Below are positions 24,322 to 33,452 of a DNA stretch of 45,963 bases, in pieces. The stretch's first letter is position 1. Each line of letters starts with the position of its first letter. Source of the stretch: Spirochaetales bacterium. GTDB taxonomy: Bacteria > Spirochaetota > Spirochaetia > Sphaerochaetales > Sphaerochaetaceae. Position numbers and translations under genes: made by a program. The stretch is from positions 1-45,963 of the forward strand of contig JAFVDZ010000075.1 in the NCBI GenBank assembly GCA_017478205.1, in the 5' to 3' direction. The notes beneath the pieces were generated by a model. The model saw only the letters and a list, made by a program, of their open reading frames with translations. It was not told where the DNA came from and did no database searches.

Positions 24322-25605
24322 ATGAGTGCAAAGAAGAGCCTCAAAGGCTATTATCTCACTACGTTTCTTATAGGATTAGGTTTCTTTACAGTTGGACTTC
24401 TCGATCCACTGTATGATACCTATATCCCTATATTCTTGGGAAAATACATTCAGAGTAAGTCCATAATCGGGATAATCATGACGCTGGACAATATCCTGGC
24501 TATCTTTTTAATCCCAATCTTCTCAGCTCTCTCAGATAGGACAGTAACTCCAATTGGAAGAAGAATGCCTTATATCATCACACTTCTTCCAATAACTGCA
24601 ATACTCTTTGCTCTTGTTCCTTTTGCATCCCTTTCCTCTCTTTTTTTGCTTGTCTCTGTCGTCTTTTTTCTCAACCTTGCAAAGCAGGCAGCTAGAGGAC
24701 CTGTTGTTGCACTCATGCCTGATATGGTCCCTGGAGATTTGAGAAGTGAAGCAAATGGTGTGATCAACACAATGGGAGGACTTGCAGCAATTCTTGGAAC
24801 AGTACTGCTTGCACGATTAATGGATGTAAAGGTTTCTCTTTTCCATTTTGGTCTTGTTGATAACGTACTTGCATTCCCTGTTGCATCTCTTTTCGTGCTT
24901 TTTGCTACAGTCATACTTTTTGTTTTCGTCAAAGAGCGGAAAAGTACTCTTTCAGATAGTGAGAAGGGAGAAAAAGAAAAGAAGGAGCCCATACTTCAAA
25001 GCCTCAAAGCGGTTATAGGAGAAGAGAACAAATCTGCACTCTACATCCTGCTTGCCCTTTTCTTCTGGTTCATTGGTTACCAAGGAGTGCTTCCGTTTGT
25101 TGGAACATATTCAAAGGAAGTGCTTGGAACCTCCTCTGGAAGTGCAGCACTCGCAAGCGGAATGGTTGGCATCTCCTATGCGATATTTGCAATTCCTTCA
25201 GGAAGGATAGCAAAATCAGTTGGACGAAAGAGAATTATAAGAGCATCCCTTCTTGTAATAATTGTCATCATGCTCCTAATTGCATTCCATTCGATGACAA
25301 TTGCAGGAACTGGATCTGTTTCTCTATATATTTTCTGGGCCCTATTGTTTCTCTTTGGAACCTTCTGGGTTTCGGTTGTCACAAACTCTTTCCCGATGCT
25401 CTGGCAACTATCTACTTTTGAGACGATAGGCATCTACACAGGTCTTTATTATTTCTTCAACCAGGCAGCGAGTGTGGTCGCTCCTCCTGTTGCTGGTTTC
25501 ATAATCGATATCTTTGGCTATACAGGACTCTTTGTCTTTGTAGCAGCAACAATGTTTGTCTCCTTCCTTCTTATGGGTAAGGTCGACAGAGGAGAAGCGT
25601 CATGA
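24322..25605 (+). CDS. MFS transporter (sugar/glycoside type)
   Basis: A 427-residue protein with 12 predicted helices. SALSDRTVTPIGRRMPYI in loop 2-3 is the MFS signature, in the form used by GPH and SLC45-like sugar carriers, and NLAKQAARGPVVALMPDMVP also fits that group. The central loop is charged (SEKGEKEKKEP). The substrate is unknown. The frame is open to 24292, but the ATG at 24322 follows AGGAG at proper spacing. Its stop overlaps the ygeY-like start (ATGA). The pairing with a hydrolase suggests uptake of its substrate. Confidence 0.88.
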   Translation: MSAKKSLKGYYLTTFLIGLGFFTVGLLDPLYDTYIPIFLGKYIQSKSIIGIIMTLDNILAIFLIPIFSALSDRTVTPIGRRMPYIITLLPITAILFALVPFASLSSLFLLVSVVFFLNLAKQAARGPVVALMPDMVPGDLRSEANGVINTMGGLAAILGTVLLARLMDVKVSLFHFGLVDNVLAFPVASLFVLFATVILFVFVKERKSTLSDSEKGEKEKKEPILQSLKAVIGEENKSALYILLALFFWFIGYQGVLPFVGTYSKEVLGTSSGSAALASGMVGISYAIFAIPSGRIAKSVGRKRIIRASLLVIIVIMLLIAFHSMTIAGTGSVSLYIFWALLFLFGTFWVSVVTNSFPMLWQLSTFETIGIYTGLYYFFNQAASVVAPPVAGFIIDIFGYTGLFVFVAATMFVSFLLMGKVDRGEAS

Positions 25606-26768
25606 GCGATGTAGTAGAAAGAGCAAAGAGACTTCTTTCGATTCCCTCTCTTTCAGGAGAGGAAGAACAGGTTGCACTCCAGATCAAGAAGGAGATGGAG
25701 GAAGCAGGGTTTGATGAAGTCAGAATCGATAGATATGGCTCTGTAATTGGAATCGTAAATGGAAAGAGGAAGGGTAAGACTGTCCTTATGGATGGCCATA
25801 TCGATACTGTCCCTGTAAAAAATAGAGAAGGCTGGAAACACGATCCATATGGTTGTGAAATCGAGGATGGAAAACTCTATGCACGCGGTGCTTCCGATAT
25901 GAAAGCAAGCGTTGCAGCAATGCTTACAGCCCTGATTTCCCTTTCAAAAGATAGAGATTTTGCAGGTAGGGCAGCTCTTTCATGCACTGTGCATGAAGAG
26001 TGCTTTGAAGGTGTCTCTTCACGAATCGTATCTGAGTATGTCAAACCTGATGCTGTGATAATTGGAGAAGCAACCTCTGGGACTGTGAAAATTGGACAGA
26101 GAGGAAGATCTGAAATCGTTGTCGAGACCTTTGGAAAGAGCTGCCACAGCTCAAACCCAGAGAAGGGTGTCAACGCAGTTTCACAAATGCTGAAGCTTGT
26201 TAAGATGATTGAGGAAAGAAAGACTCCTGTAAGCCCTCTCCTTGGTGAAGGCATAATGGTCTTGACTGATATCATATCAAGCCCATATCCAGGCTCTTCC
26301 GTTGTCCCTGACTATGCCAAGGCAACGTATGATAGACGGTTGCTGGTTGGAGAGAGTGAAGAGAGCGTACTTGGAGAGATCGAAGGGTATATAGAAGTTT
26401 TAAAGAGTAAAGATCCAACATTTGATGCGAAGGTATATATATCAGAAGGCAGTGAAAGGTGCTATACAGGGGAGATGATATCAGCAAAGCGCTTTTTTCC
26501 TGCCTGGGAGACAGATAAGGATAGCCCACTTGTAAAAAAGGCAGTTGAAGCATTAGAGGAGTGTGGTCTTCCACATCGACTCGACCACTATTTCTTCTGC
26601 ACCAACGGTAGCCACTTTTCAGCAGAAGCAAAAATTCCTACAATAGGGTATGGACCAAGCCTTGAAACACTTGCACACGTCAAGGATGAGTACATAGAGC
26701 TAGAGGAGCTCAATAGGTGTACTAGGGGATTCGAAGCCATATTGAGGAAACTTCTTAATGATTACTAA
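25602..26768 (+). CDS. ygeY: YgeY-type M20 metallohydrolase
   Basis: A 388-residue M20 peptidase/deacylase. Zinc ligands and catalytic residues: MDGHIDTVPV (His, Asp; about residues 63-72), GASDMKASVAAM (Asp), VHEECFEG (Glu pair) and a C-terminal AHVKDEY His. GEATSGTVKIGQRGR closely follows the YgeY 'selenium metabolism-linked hydrolase' subfamily. E. coli has ygeY beside ygeX (diaminopropionate ammonia-lyase); here ygeX is 15 kb away on the other strand. The reaction of YgeY is not established to my knowledge. Translation is coupled to the MFS gene upstream by ATGA and to the EamA gene downstream by an 11-base overlap. Confidence 0.85.
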   Translation: MSDVVERAKRLLSIPSLSGEEEQVALQIKKEMEEAGFDEVRIDRYGSVIGIVNGKRKGKTVLMDGHIDTVPVKNREGWKHDPYGCEIEDGKLYARGASDMKASVAAMLTALISLSKDRDFAGRAALSCTVHEECFEGVSSRIVSEYVKPDAVIIGEATSGTVKIGQRGRSEIVVETFGKSCHSSNPEKGVNAVSQMLKLVKMIEERKTPVSPLLGEGIMVLTDIISSPYPGSSVVPDYAKATYDRRLLVGESEESVLGEIEGYIEVLKSKDPTFDAKVYISEGSERCYTGEMISAKRFFPAWETDKDSPLVKKAVEALEECGLPHRLDHYFFCTNGSHFSAEAKIPTIGYGPSLETLAHVKDEYIELEELNRCTRGFEAILRKLLNDY

Positions 26769-27630
26769 AAAGGTATTAGGACATCTTGCTGCCCTATTTT
26801 CAATAGTTGTCTGGGGAACAACTTTTGTAGCAACAAAGATACTTCTGAGAGTCTTTTCTCCAGTAGAAATTCTTATTTTTCGCTTTGCTATCGCATATTT
26901 TCTGCTCTGGATCATTTATCCAAAGCCCTTGATATTGAAAAGGTTAAGAGATGAGGTACCTTTTGCTATAGCAGGACTTTGTGGGATAACTCTTTATTAT
27001 CTGCTTGAGAATGTGAGCCTTGTATACACAAGAGCTTCAAATGTTTCCATCATTGTCTCCACAGCTCCATTTTTTGTTGCAATCGTATATTCGATTTTAG
27101 GTAACAGGAACGAAAAGCCCTCCAAGATGTTCTATCTTGGATTTGTGTTTGCAATTATAGGAATAATCCTTCTCAGCCTCACAGAGGAGGGCTTTGTGTT
27201 CTCTTTCAAAGGTGATGGACTTGCGCTTGCTTCCGCTGCATCCTGGGGCTTTTACTCTTTCTATGTGAAAAAGTGTTCGGATAGGGGATATAACATGTTC
27301 CAGATTACAAGAAGATGCTTCATGTATGGTCTTCTCTTCATGCTCCCTGTCCTTCCTTTCTCGCACATTTCCCTGTCTCTTGATAATTTCACAGATCCAA
27401 CGATACTATTCTGTCTCTTCTTCTTGGGGTTTCTTGCTTCAGCAATCTGCTTCATCACTTGGAACTATGGAGTCAAACTCTTAGGAGCAGTTACTTCAAG
27501 TGTATATATCTACCTGACTCCTGTTTTCACAGTAGTTGCTGCCTACTTTACAATCCATGAAGACTTCTCTCTTCAGAGTATCGTAGGAATGCTCTTGGTA
27601 ATGTCTGGACTCGTCATCTCACAGCTATAG
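26758..27630 (+). CDS. EamA/DMT-family transporter
   Basis: A 290-residue protein with ten predicted helices in two EamA repeats. LAALFSIVVWGTTFVATKIL (residues 10-29) is the standard opening, and YTRASNVSIIVSTAPFFVAI ends the first repeat. It closes the MFS-ygeY operon. An importer, a hydrolase and an exporter in one coupled unit fits uptake, cleavage and export of a product (inference). The start ATG lies inside the ygeY end. Followed by a clear hairpin. Confidence 0.9.
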   Translation: MITKKVLGHLAALFSIVVWGTTFVATKILLRVFSPVEILIFRFAIAYFLLWIIYPKPLILKRLRDEVPFAIAGLCGITLYYLLENVSLVYTRASNVSIIVSTAPFFVAIVYSILGNRNEKPSKMFYLGFVFAIIGIILLSLTEEGFVFSFKGDGLALASAASWGFYSFYVKKCSDRGYNMFQITRRCFMYGLLFMLPVLPFSHISLSLDNFTDPTILFCLFFLGFLASAICFITWNYGVKLLGAVTSSVYIYLTPVFTVVAAYFTIHEDFSLQSIVGMLLVMSGLVISQL

Positions 27631-27638
27631 AATAAAGA

Positions 27639-27671
27639 AGTCTCTCTAGGGTGCAACTAGAGAGACTGTTT
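27639..27671 (+). terminator. Terminator of the MFS-ygeY-EamA operon
   Basis: AGTCTCTCTAG (27639-27649) pairs perfectly with CTAGAGAGACT (27657-27667). The T tract after it is short (GTTTTG). Confidence 0.75.
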
Positions 27672-27969
27672 TGAAGGTACTAGATACTCCCAATCGGGAA
27701 TTCGAAATAAAGGAATCAAATGTTCTAGTACTAACATCCTACAATATACATGTAATAAGTTCAATAGGTATTTTTAATAAAGTATTTTAAAATAACAAGT
27801 TAATAATGTCATAAGTTGTACACGTCGATGAACGATGTTGAATTTCTCTATCTTAAAAATGAACTTGTAACATATCAATTTCCATACAATGGAAAGAATT
27901 AAACTACTCTGATACCAAAACATGGAAGAGCTATGTCAAATCTAGACACATTCCATTAGAGCACAAAAA
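27672..27969. other. Gene-free AT-rich stretch (about 300 bases)
   Basis: Between two terminators I see no open frame of useful length with a ribosome site, no tRNA fold and no long repeat. It is AT-rich, with short runs such as ATTTTTAATAAAGTATTTTAA. It could be a remnant of a lost gene. Confidence 0.5.
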
Positions 27970-28020
27970 AAGAAGGGTATTTTTTCAAGTCCTGGTTGTT
28001 GGACTATCAATACCCTTCTT
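27970..28020 (-). terminator. Terminator of the epmA-efp operon
   Basis: AAGAAGGGTATT (27970-27981) and AATACCCTTCTT (28009-28020) pair over 12 bases, with a second inner stem AGTCC/GGACT. On the minus strand the stem is followed by a long T run. Confidence 0.9.
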
Positions 28021-28038
28021 AAATAGCTTGAAACAAGC

Positions 28039-28602
28039 TTATTTGTTTACTCTTTCGAGATATTCCTTTGTCTCAGTATTTACGCGAATCTTCTCGCCCT
28101 GCTTGATGAAGATAGGAACTCTGACCTTGAGACCTGTCTCTGTTGTGACTGTCTTTGTTGCACCCTGGACGGTATCGCCCTTGATTGCATCCTCAGCCTC
28201 AGCTACGACGAAAACGATCTTCTGTGGGATCTGGACATCGAGAACCTGATCTTCCCAGAAGGTAGCTCTGTAAGTCTCGCCTTCCTTCATGAAATACTGA
28301 TAGTCAGGGAAGGAAGCCATTGGAACCTCGATCTGCTCGAAGTTGGATGTCTCCATGAATGCGAAGTTTGTGCCATCGTTGTAAAGGTACTGGAGATCTC
28401 TGTCCTCAACAGTAATGTCTTCTGCGTTATCCTGGCTCTTCATTGTCTCGGAAAGGACCTGGCCTGTTGCTGGGCTCTTGAGCTTGAGACGAACGAATGC
28501 AGAACCCTTTCCTGGGTTTACGAATTCACGTTCGATACAGACAAATGGCTGACCCTTGATAAGGAGTGCGGTTCCTTTGTCGATCTGACCTGCTTTAATC
28601 AT
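28039..28602 (-). CDS. efp: Translation elongation factor P
   Basis: EF-P rescues ribosomes stalled at proline runs. 187 residues, three beta domains, normal length. The tip loop reads NPGKGSAF, so the residue that is beta-lysylated in E. coli (Lys34) is a lysine here (Lys32), consistent with epmA directly upstream and epmB nearby. GAGGTAAC precedes the ATG. It follows epmA by 63 bases on the same strand and ends in a strong terminator. Confidence 0.97.
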   Translation of the reverse strand: MIKAGQIDKGTALLIKGQPFVCIEREFVNPGKGSAFVRLKLKSPATGQVLSETMKSQDNAEDITVEDRDLQYLYNDGTNFAFMETSNFEQIEVPMASFPDYQYFMKEGETYRATFWEDQVLDVQIPQKIVFVVAEAEDAIKGDTVQGATKTVTTETGLKVRVPIFIKQGEKIRVNTETKEYLERVNK

Positions 28603-28665
28603 TTTGTTACCTCAAATATAAATTCATTAAGTAATTGCTTATTTAGTAAGGAATCAAATTCCGCG

Positions 28666-29637
28666 TCACATCATATCAGAAAGAGGAAATAAAAGTAAAG
28701 GTGCTATCTCTGTTTTCCCAAGCATTACCATAAGAAGTCTATCAAGGCCGATCGCAACACCACTTGATGGTGGTATATCAAGTTCTGGGAATGTAGTTGA
28801 GATATCAGGGATAGGGAGATTGCTTTCGCTCCTTTCCCTTACAAGGCGCTGATATTCCTTTTCATAGTATATCCTTGTCGTTTCCTTATCTGTTTCTTCA
28901 TTGTAGCAGTTGGCAATTTCGACACCTGCAATATACATCTCCCATCTCTGGCGGTAGAAGGTGCCCTTCTTCCGCTTTGCAAGGCAGTCTATCTGATATG
29001 GGTAATCTGTTAGGACAACTGGGTGTTCCTTTGGCAGATTGGTCTCAACAAAGTTGATGAAAATCCTATTGAATGTATCATCCCAATGCTCTTTAGATGG
29101 AACATAGAGACCAAGTCTTTCTGCTTCACTTCTGAGTTTTGCGGGGTCTTGGCACTTTTCAAGATCTACGCCTGCAAACTTTATCATGGCTTCGTTCACA
29201 CTCATTGTGATGAATGGAGGAAGTACATGATCTGGTGTTCCGGGAAGGGCAACTTCCTTGATAAGCTCCTCTGTCAACTTAATAGAATCCTTCTCATCAT
29301 AGCCGACTGAATAGTACTCAAGCATTGTGAACTCTGGATTGTGAACATCACCAAGCTGCTCAGAATTCCTGAAACAGCTAGATATTTCATATATTGAACC
29401 ACTTCCATTTGCAAGGAGCGTCTTCATGAAGATTTCAGGGGAAGGAATCATATAGAATTCCTTGCTGCCGACAAATTCGTTTATGAATTCAGTCTTGAAA
29501 TTCTGAATTGTTGGTTCAGGGATGAGAGTATCGGAAAGAGTGGGAGTGAAGACTTCAAGGTAATTTCTTTTATCAAAGAAGTTACGTATGTTCCTGTAAA
29601 GTAAACTCCTCATTTTCTGTGCATTGAAATCGAACAT
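28666..29637 (-). CDS. epmA: EF-P lysine ligase EpmA (LysRS-like)
   Basis: A 323-residue class II synthetase catalytic core without an anticodon-binding domain, the size of E. coli EpmA (325). Motif 2 is CFRNSEQLGDVHNPEFTMLE (about residues 87-106), and motif 3 is SSGVAIGLDRLLMVMLG near the C-terminus. It activates (R)-beta-lysine and attaches it to EF-P. Its position immediately upstream of efp supports this over a truncated LysS. Divergent from mnmE across only 55 bases. No clear ribosome site is close to the ATG. Confidence 0.93.
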   Translation of the reverse strand: MFDFNAQKMRSLLYRNIRNFFDKRNYLEVFTPTLSDTLIPEPTIQNFKTEFINEFVGSKEFYMIPSPEIFMKTLLANGSGSIYEISSCFRNSEQLGDVHNPEFTMLEYYSVGYDEKDSIKLTEELIKEVALPGTPDHVLPPFITMSVNEAMIKFAGVDLEKCQDPAKLRSEAERLGLYVPSKEHWDDTFNRIFINFVETNLPKEHPVVLTDYPYQIDCLAKRKKGTFYRQRWEMYIAGVEIANCYNEETDKETTRIYYEKEYQRLVRERSESNLPIPDISTTFPELDIPPSSGVAIGLDRLLMVMLGKTEIAPLLLFPLSDMM

Positions 29638-29655
29638 ATTTTTATCTTAGCTTCC

Positions 29656-29684
29656 TTGTAAGGATTGGTTCAACTATCTATACT
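29656..29684 (+). promoter_or_regulatory. mnmE operon promoter, leaderless geometry
   Basis: TTGTAA (29656-29661) and TATACT (29679-29684) are 17 bases apart. The GTG start at 29693 follows eight bases after the -10, and no ribosome site is present. Confidence 0.5.
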
Positions 29685-29692
29685 TTCAAACT

Positions 29693-31009
29693 GTGGAAGC
29701 ATACACAACAGATGAACCTATCTACGCTCTTGCAACAGCCTTTGCGCCATCTGCTCTTTCTGTGATCAGGACGAGTGGAGATGACTGTATCCAGATGATA
29801 AGTAGAATTTTCTCTTCAAAGAAGAGACTAATGGATGCAAAGAGCAAAACACTCGTACATGGATATCTTGAAACTCTTGAAGGAGAGAGGATAGATGAGG
29901 TTGTCCTGTCTGTCTACAGAAAGGGACAGGGATACACTGGAGAAGAGGCTGTAGAGATAAGCGCACACGGCTCTCTTTCTGGCCTGAAGCGAATCTTCAG
30001 AGCCTTGGAAGAGGTGGGATTTAGAAAAGCAAAGAGAGGTGAATTCACTTTCCGTGCCTTCATGCATGGAAGAATGGACCTCACTCAGGCTGAAGCTGTT
30101 GAGGAGATAATCTCAAGTAAAAGTGAGCTTTCTCAGGCAAAGGCCCTCGACAGACTTGAAGGAAGGCTCAGAAGTAGACTAGAGGAGTACAGGGAAAAAC
30201 TTATCTATATCCTATCTTCTCTTGAGGTGCAGCTTGACTATGCAGAGGATGAGATTCCTGAAGATTGGATTTTCCCAGAGGATGATGTGGATGAAATGAT
30301 CTTGGGCCTTGAAAGATTACTCTCATCCTACGACTCCTCAAGGCTCTATAGAGAAGGTGCCAAGATAGTGCTTGCAGGAAGCACCAATGCAGGAAAGAGC
30401 AGTCTATTCAATCTCTTGATGAAGGAAAATAGGGCGATAGTTTCCTCTATCCCTGGAACCACAAGAGATTATATCGAGGCTTGGAGCAATATCAGGGGAA
30501 TCCCTGTAAGACTTTTCGATACAGCAGGCTTGAGAGAGAGTGAAGATGAAGTCGAGAGTGAAGGTATCAAGAGATCTGAAAAGCTCATGGATGAAGCAGA
30601 CCTCATTCTATTCTTGGTAGACCCACTCGATCCTAAGCTTCCTGAAAAGAAGAGAGGCAATATGATTGTCATCTACTCGAAGAGTGATATCGAAAAGAGG
30701 GATGGTCTTTCGATCTCATCAGAGACAGGAGATGGAATTGAAGAGCTTTTTGACAAGATAGAAGACTTCCTTTCCAAGGGTGCAACAGAACTCGATGAGA
30801 TAGTAATTGACTCAGAGCGTCAGAAAGAGGATATTGCCTCTACACTTGAGACGCTCAGGACAGTAAGAGACCTGAGAAGAGACACCAGTGTAGATGTATA
30901 TGCACTGTACTTCCAGAGTGCTCTTGAAACGATTGGAGCTATAACAGGGGAAGTTACAAATGAAGAACTTCTTGATACGCTCTTTTCAAAGTTTTGTGTA
31001 GGGAAATAA
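29693..31009 (+). CDS. mnmE: tRNA uridine-34 modification GTPase MnmE
   Basis: 438 residues. An N-terminal tetrahydrofolate-binding domain opens TDEPIYALATAFAPSALSVI and contains HGRMDLTQAEAVEEII. The GTPase domain is inserted in the helical domain: G1 AGSTNAGKSS (about residue 226), G2 SSIPGTTRDY, G3 DTAGL. The C-terminus FCVGK carries the catalytic Cys of MnmE. With MnmG it makes 5-carboxymethylaminomethyl-type U34. The start is a GTG; nothing downstream could serve before the conserved core. mnmG follows after three bases. Confidence 0.96.
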   Translation: MEAYTTDEPIYALATAFAPSALSVIRTSGDDCIQMISRIFSSKKRLMDAKSKTLVHGYLETLEGERIDEVVLSVYRKGQGYTGEEAVEISAHGSLSGLKRIFRALEEVGFRKAKRGEFTFRAFMHGRMDLTQAEAVEEIISSKSELSQAKALDRLEGRLRSRLEEYREKLIYILSSLEVQLDYAEDEIPEDWIFPEDDVDEMILGLERLLSSYDSSRLYREGAKIVLAGSTNAGKSSLFNLLMKENRAIVSSIPGTTRDYIEAWSNIRGIPVRLFDTAGLRESEDEVESEGIKRSEKLMDEADLILFLVDPLDPKLPEKKRGNMIVIYSKSDIEKRDGLSISSETGDGIEELFDKIEDFLSKGATELDEIVIDSERQKEDIASTLETLRTVRDLRRDTSVDVYALYFQSALETIGAITGEVTNEELLDTLFSKFCVGK

Positions 31010-31012
31010 GAG

Positions 31013-32845
31013 ATGAAGGATTACGATATAATTGTCATTGGTGGTGGACACGCAGGAATCGAGGCAGCTTCTGCTGCAGCTCGCCAGGGCTTTTCCACCT
31101 TGATGATAACACAGAGCATTGATGCAATTGGACGCCTTAGCTGCAATCCAGCTATCGGAGGCCTTGCGAAAGGAAATCTGGTAAGGGAAATAGATGCACT
31201 CGGTGGCGAGATGGGCCGCCTTATAGATATGAGCCAGATCCAATTCAGGATGCTCAACAAGAGCCGTGGACCTGCTGTTCAGGCTCCTCGTGCCCAGGCT
31301 GATAAATTTACATACTCAAGAAATGCCAAGGAGCTCATGGAACATACAAAGAATCTCGAGCTTTTCATGGATACTGTTGTCGACTTACTTACAGAGGATG
31401 GAAAGATCATTGGAGTTGTAACAGAGCGTGGCTGGAAGATATCCTCCCGCGCTGTTGTACTCACAACAGGCACATTCATGGAAGGTAGGATCTTTATCGG
31501 TGAATACGATGCTCCATGTGGCCGACTTGGTGAGATGGCAGCTCAAGGACTTGGAAAGGCCTTGAGAGAGAAAGGTTTCGATGTTGGCAGAATGAAGACA
31601 GGAACACCTGCTCGTGTCGCTGCATCTTCTCTCGATTTTGATGAGATGGAAATCCAGCCAGGTGATGAAGAGATAGTTCCATTCAGTTTCATGAATGATG
31701 AGATAGATCGTCCACAGAGAAACTGCTATATCACATATACAAATGAGGAAACTCATAAGATAATTCGCGAGAATATGCATCGCTCTCCACTCTATGGTGG
31801 AAAGATTGTAGGAAAGGGGCCAAGATATTGTCCATCTATCGAGGATAAGGTAGTCCGATTCCCAGATCGTGAGCGCCACCAGATCTTTGTCGAGCCAGAA
31901 GGTATAAATACTGAAGAGATGTACCTCAATGGACTTTCCTCCTCACTCCCTGAGGAGGTTCAGAGGAAGTTCATGAGAACACTTCCTGGTCTCAGACACT
32001 GTGAGATAATGCGCCCAGCCTATGCAGTCGAGTACGATTATCTGAATCCACAGGAGCTTCTTCCTTCACTTGAATCAAAACATCTTGAGAACCTCTTCAT
32101 CGCAGGACAGACAAATGGAACCAGTGGTTATGAAGAAGCTGCAGCCCAAGGTCTCATGGCCGGCTTGAATGCAGGCTTGAAGCTGAGAGGTGAAAAGCCA
32201 TTGATCCTTTCAAGGACAGAAGCCTATATCGGCGTCCTCATCGATGACCTTGTAACCAAGGGCACCAAGGAACCTTATAGAATGTTCACATCCCGAGCTG
32301 AATATCGCCTTTCTCTTAGACACGATAATGCAGATCAGCGCCTTACCAGAAAGGCATATGAAAAGGGTGCCTGTGACAAGGAAAGGCTTGAAAGACTCGA
32401 AGAGAAGCTCATTGCTATGGAGTGTGTACGCGAGCTTGTAAAGAGCTACAAGGAGAGAGGCAAGAATGGCCTTGCTCTTTTAAAGGAGCCAGAAATTACA
32501 ATGGATTACATCTCTGAGCATGTCGAGAAACTCAAGGAGTATCCAAGTCAAATAAGAAGTGAGGTTGAACTCGATATCAAGTATTCAGGTTATCTCAAGA
32601 GACAGGAAATGGAGGTTGAACGCTTCATGAAGAATGAGAGTATCCTCATTCCTGACGATTTCGATTACGATACTCTTGAAGGGCTTTCAACTGAATCGAG
32701 AGAAAAGCTCAAGAGTATAAGGCCACACTCAGTTGGTCAGGCCCAGAGGATCAGCGGAGTGAGAGTAAGTGACATTGCACTGTTGATGATGGGATTAAAG
32801 AGTAATAGAAGGGCAAAGGAGAGTGAAGATGGATCTCCTGAATGA
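31013..32845 (+). CDS. mnmG: tRNA uridine-34 modification enzyme MnmG (GidA)
   Basis: The FAD-dependent partner of MnmE. 610 residues with the dinucleotide-binding start [19 protein letters not shown], then [20 protein letters not shown] and the C-terminal FAD segment [19 protein letters not shown]. The length is normal. Starts three bases after the mnmE stop and overlaps rsmG by 17 bases, the classical gid order. Confidence 0.97.
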   Translation: MKDYDIIVIGGGHAGIEAASAAARQGFSTLMITQSIDAIGRLSCNPAIGGLAKGNLVREIDALGGEMGRLIDMSQIQFRMLNKSRGPAVQAPRAQADKFTYSRNAKELMEHTKNLELFMDTVVDLLTEDGKIIGVVTERGWKISSRAVVLTTGTFMEGRIFIGEYDAPCGRLGEMAAQGLGKALREKGFDVGRMKTGTPARVAASSLDFDEMEIQPGDEEIVPFSFMNDEIDRPQRNCYITYTNEETHKIIRENMHRSPLYGGKIVGKGPRYCPSIEDKVVRFPDRERHQIFVEPEGINTEEMYLNGLSSSLPEEVQRKFMRTLPGLRHCEIMRPAYAVEYDYLNPQELLPSLESKHLENLFIAGQTNGTSGYEEAAAQGLMAGLNAGLKLRGEKPLILSRTEAYIGVLIDDLVTKGTKEPYRMFTSRAEYRLSLRHDNADQRLTRKAYEKGACDKERLERLEEKLIAMECVRELVKSYKERGKNGLALLKEPEITMDYISEHVEKLKEYPSQIRSEVELDIKYSGYLKRQEMEVERFMKNESILIPDDFDYDTLEGLSTESREKLKSIRPHSVGQAQRISGVRVSDIALLMMGLKSNRRAKESEDGSPE

Positions 32846-33452
32846 AGGATTAGAGAAGCTGAAGCTTACAGCAACAGCTGAGATGAGAGAAAGGCTTGAT
32901 ATCTTCAAGAGCGAGATTGAACTCTTCAATCCTACATACAAGCTTGTAGGCTATGAAGAAGAGGATGATCTGATAATCCGCCATTTTCTAGACTGCCTTG
33001 CAGGTGTTCCTCTGATCGAAAAGGAGCTAGGGGATGGCTGCCTTGCAGATCTTGGCTCTGGTGCTGGCTTTCCTGGAATCATTCTTGCAATAATGCTTGA
33101 TAAGAATGAAGTGGTACTTATTGAAAGGATGAAGAGGAGAGTAGATTTTCTCAGAAATGTTATTCTCCGCTGCAAGCTAACTAATGTTAGGATAATAGAT
33201 AGAGATGTGAAGGAAGTGAATGAACATTTCGATGTCGTCACCTGTAGAGCCTTCCATCCGATATATGACATCATAAAGGATGTCGACCGTATAATGAAGA
33301 AGGACGGAGCCTTCATGGCCTACAAGGGCCAGAGGAGCTACGTCGAAGCAGAGCTTTCTGACCTTGTTGGGTATACAAGAAGGTTCGACGAAATCAAGGT
33401 ACCGTTCCTTGATGAACCTAGAATGATCTGCACATTAAAGAGGGAGAAATGA
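32829..33452 (+). CDS. rsmG: 16S rRNA (guanine527-N7)-methyltransferase RsmG (GidB)
   Basis: A 207-residue SAM methyltransferase for G527 of 16S r[13 protein letters not shown] near residue 35 and the SAM loop [12 protein letters not shown] (about residues 74-85) are diagnostic. A GTG two codons earlier is open, but ATG at 32829 has AGGAGAG well placed. It lies inside the end of mnmG, and its own stop overlaps ftsK (ATGA). Confidence 0.95.
   Translation: MDLLNEGLEKLKLTATAEMRERLDIFKSEIELFNPTYKLVGYEEEDDLIIRHFLDCLAGVPLIEKELGDGCLADLGSGAGFPGIILAIMLDKNEVVLIERMKRRVDFLRNVILRCKLTNVRIIDRDVKEVNEHFDVVTCRAFHPIYDIIKDVDRIMKKDGAFMAYKGQRSYVEAELSDLVGYTRRFDEIKVPFLDEPRMICTLKREK

Noticed and set aside
27672-27969. 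tRNA remnant or attachment site
   Set aside because: A GGGAATTCGAAAT segment hints at a T-loop, but no acceptor or anticodon stems form around it and no integrase is present.
31013-33452. oriC near mnmG/rsmG
   Set aside because: The gid genes often flank the origin, but I see no dnaA, parAB or cluster of TTATCCACA-type boxes here.
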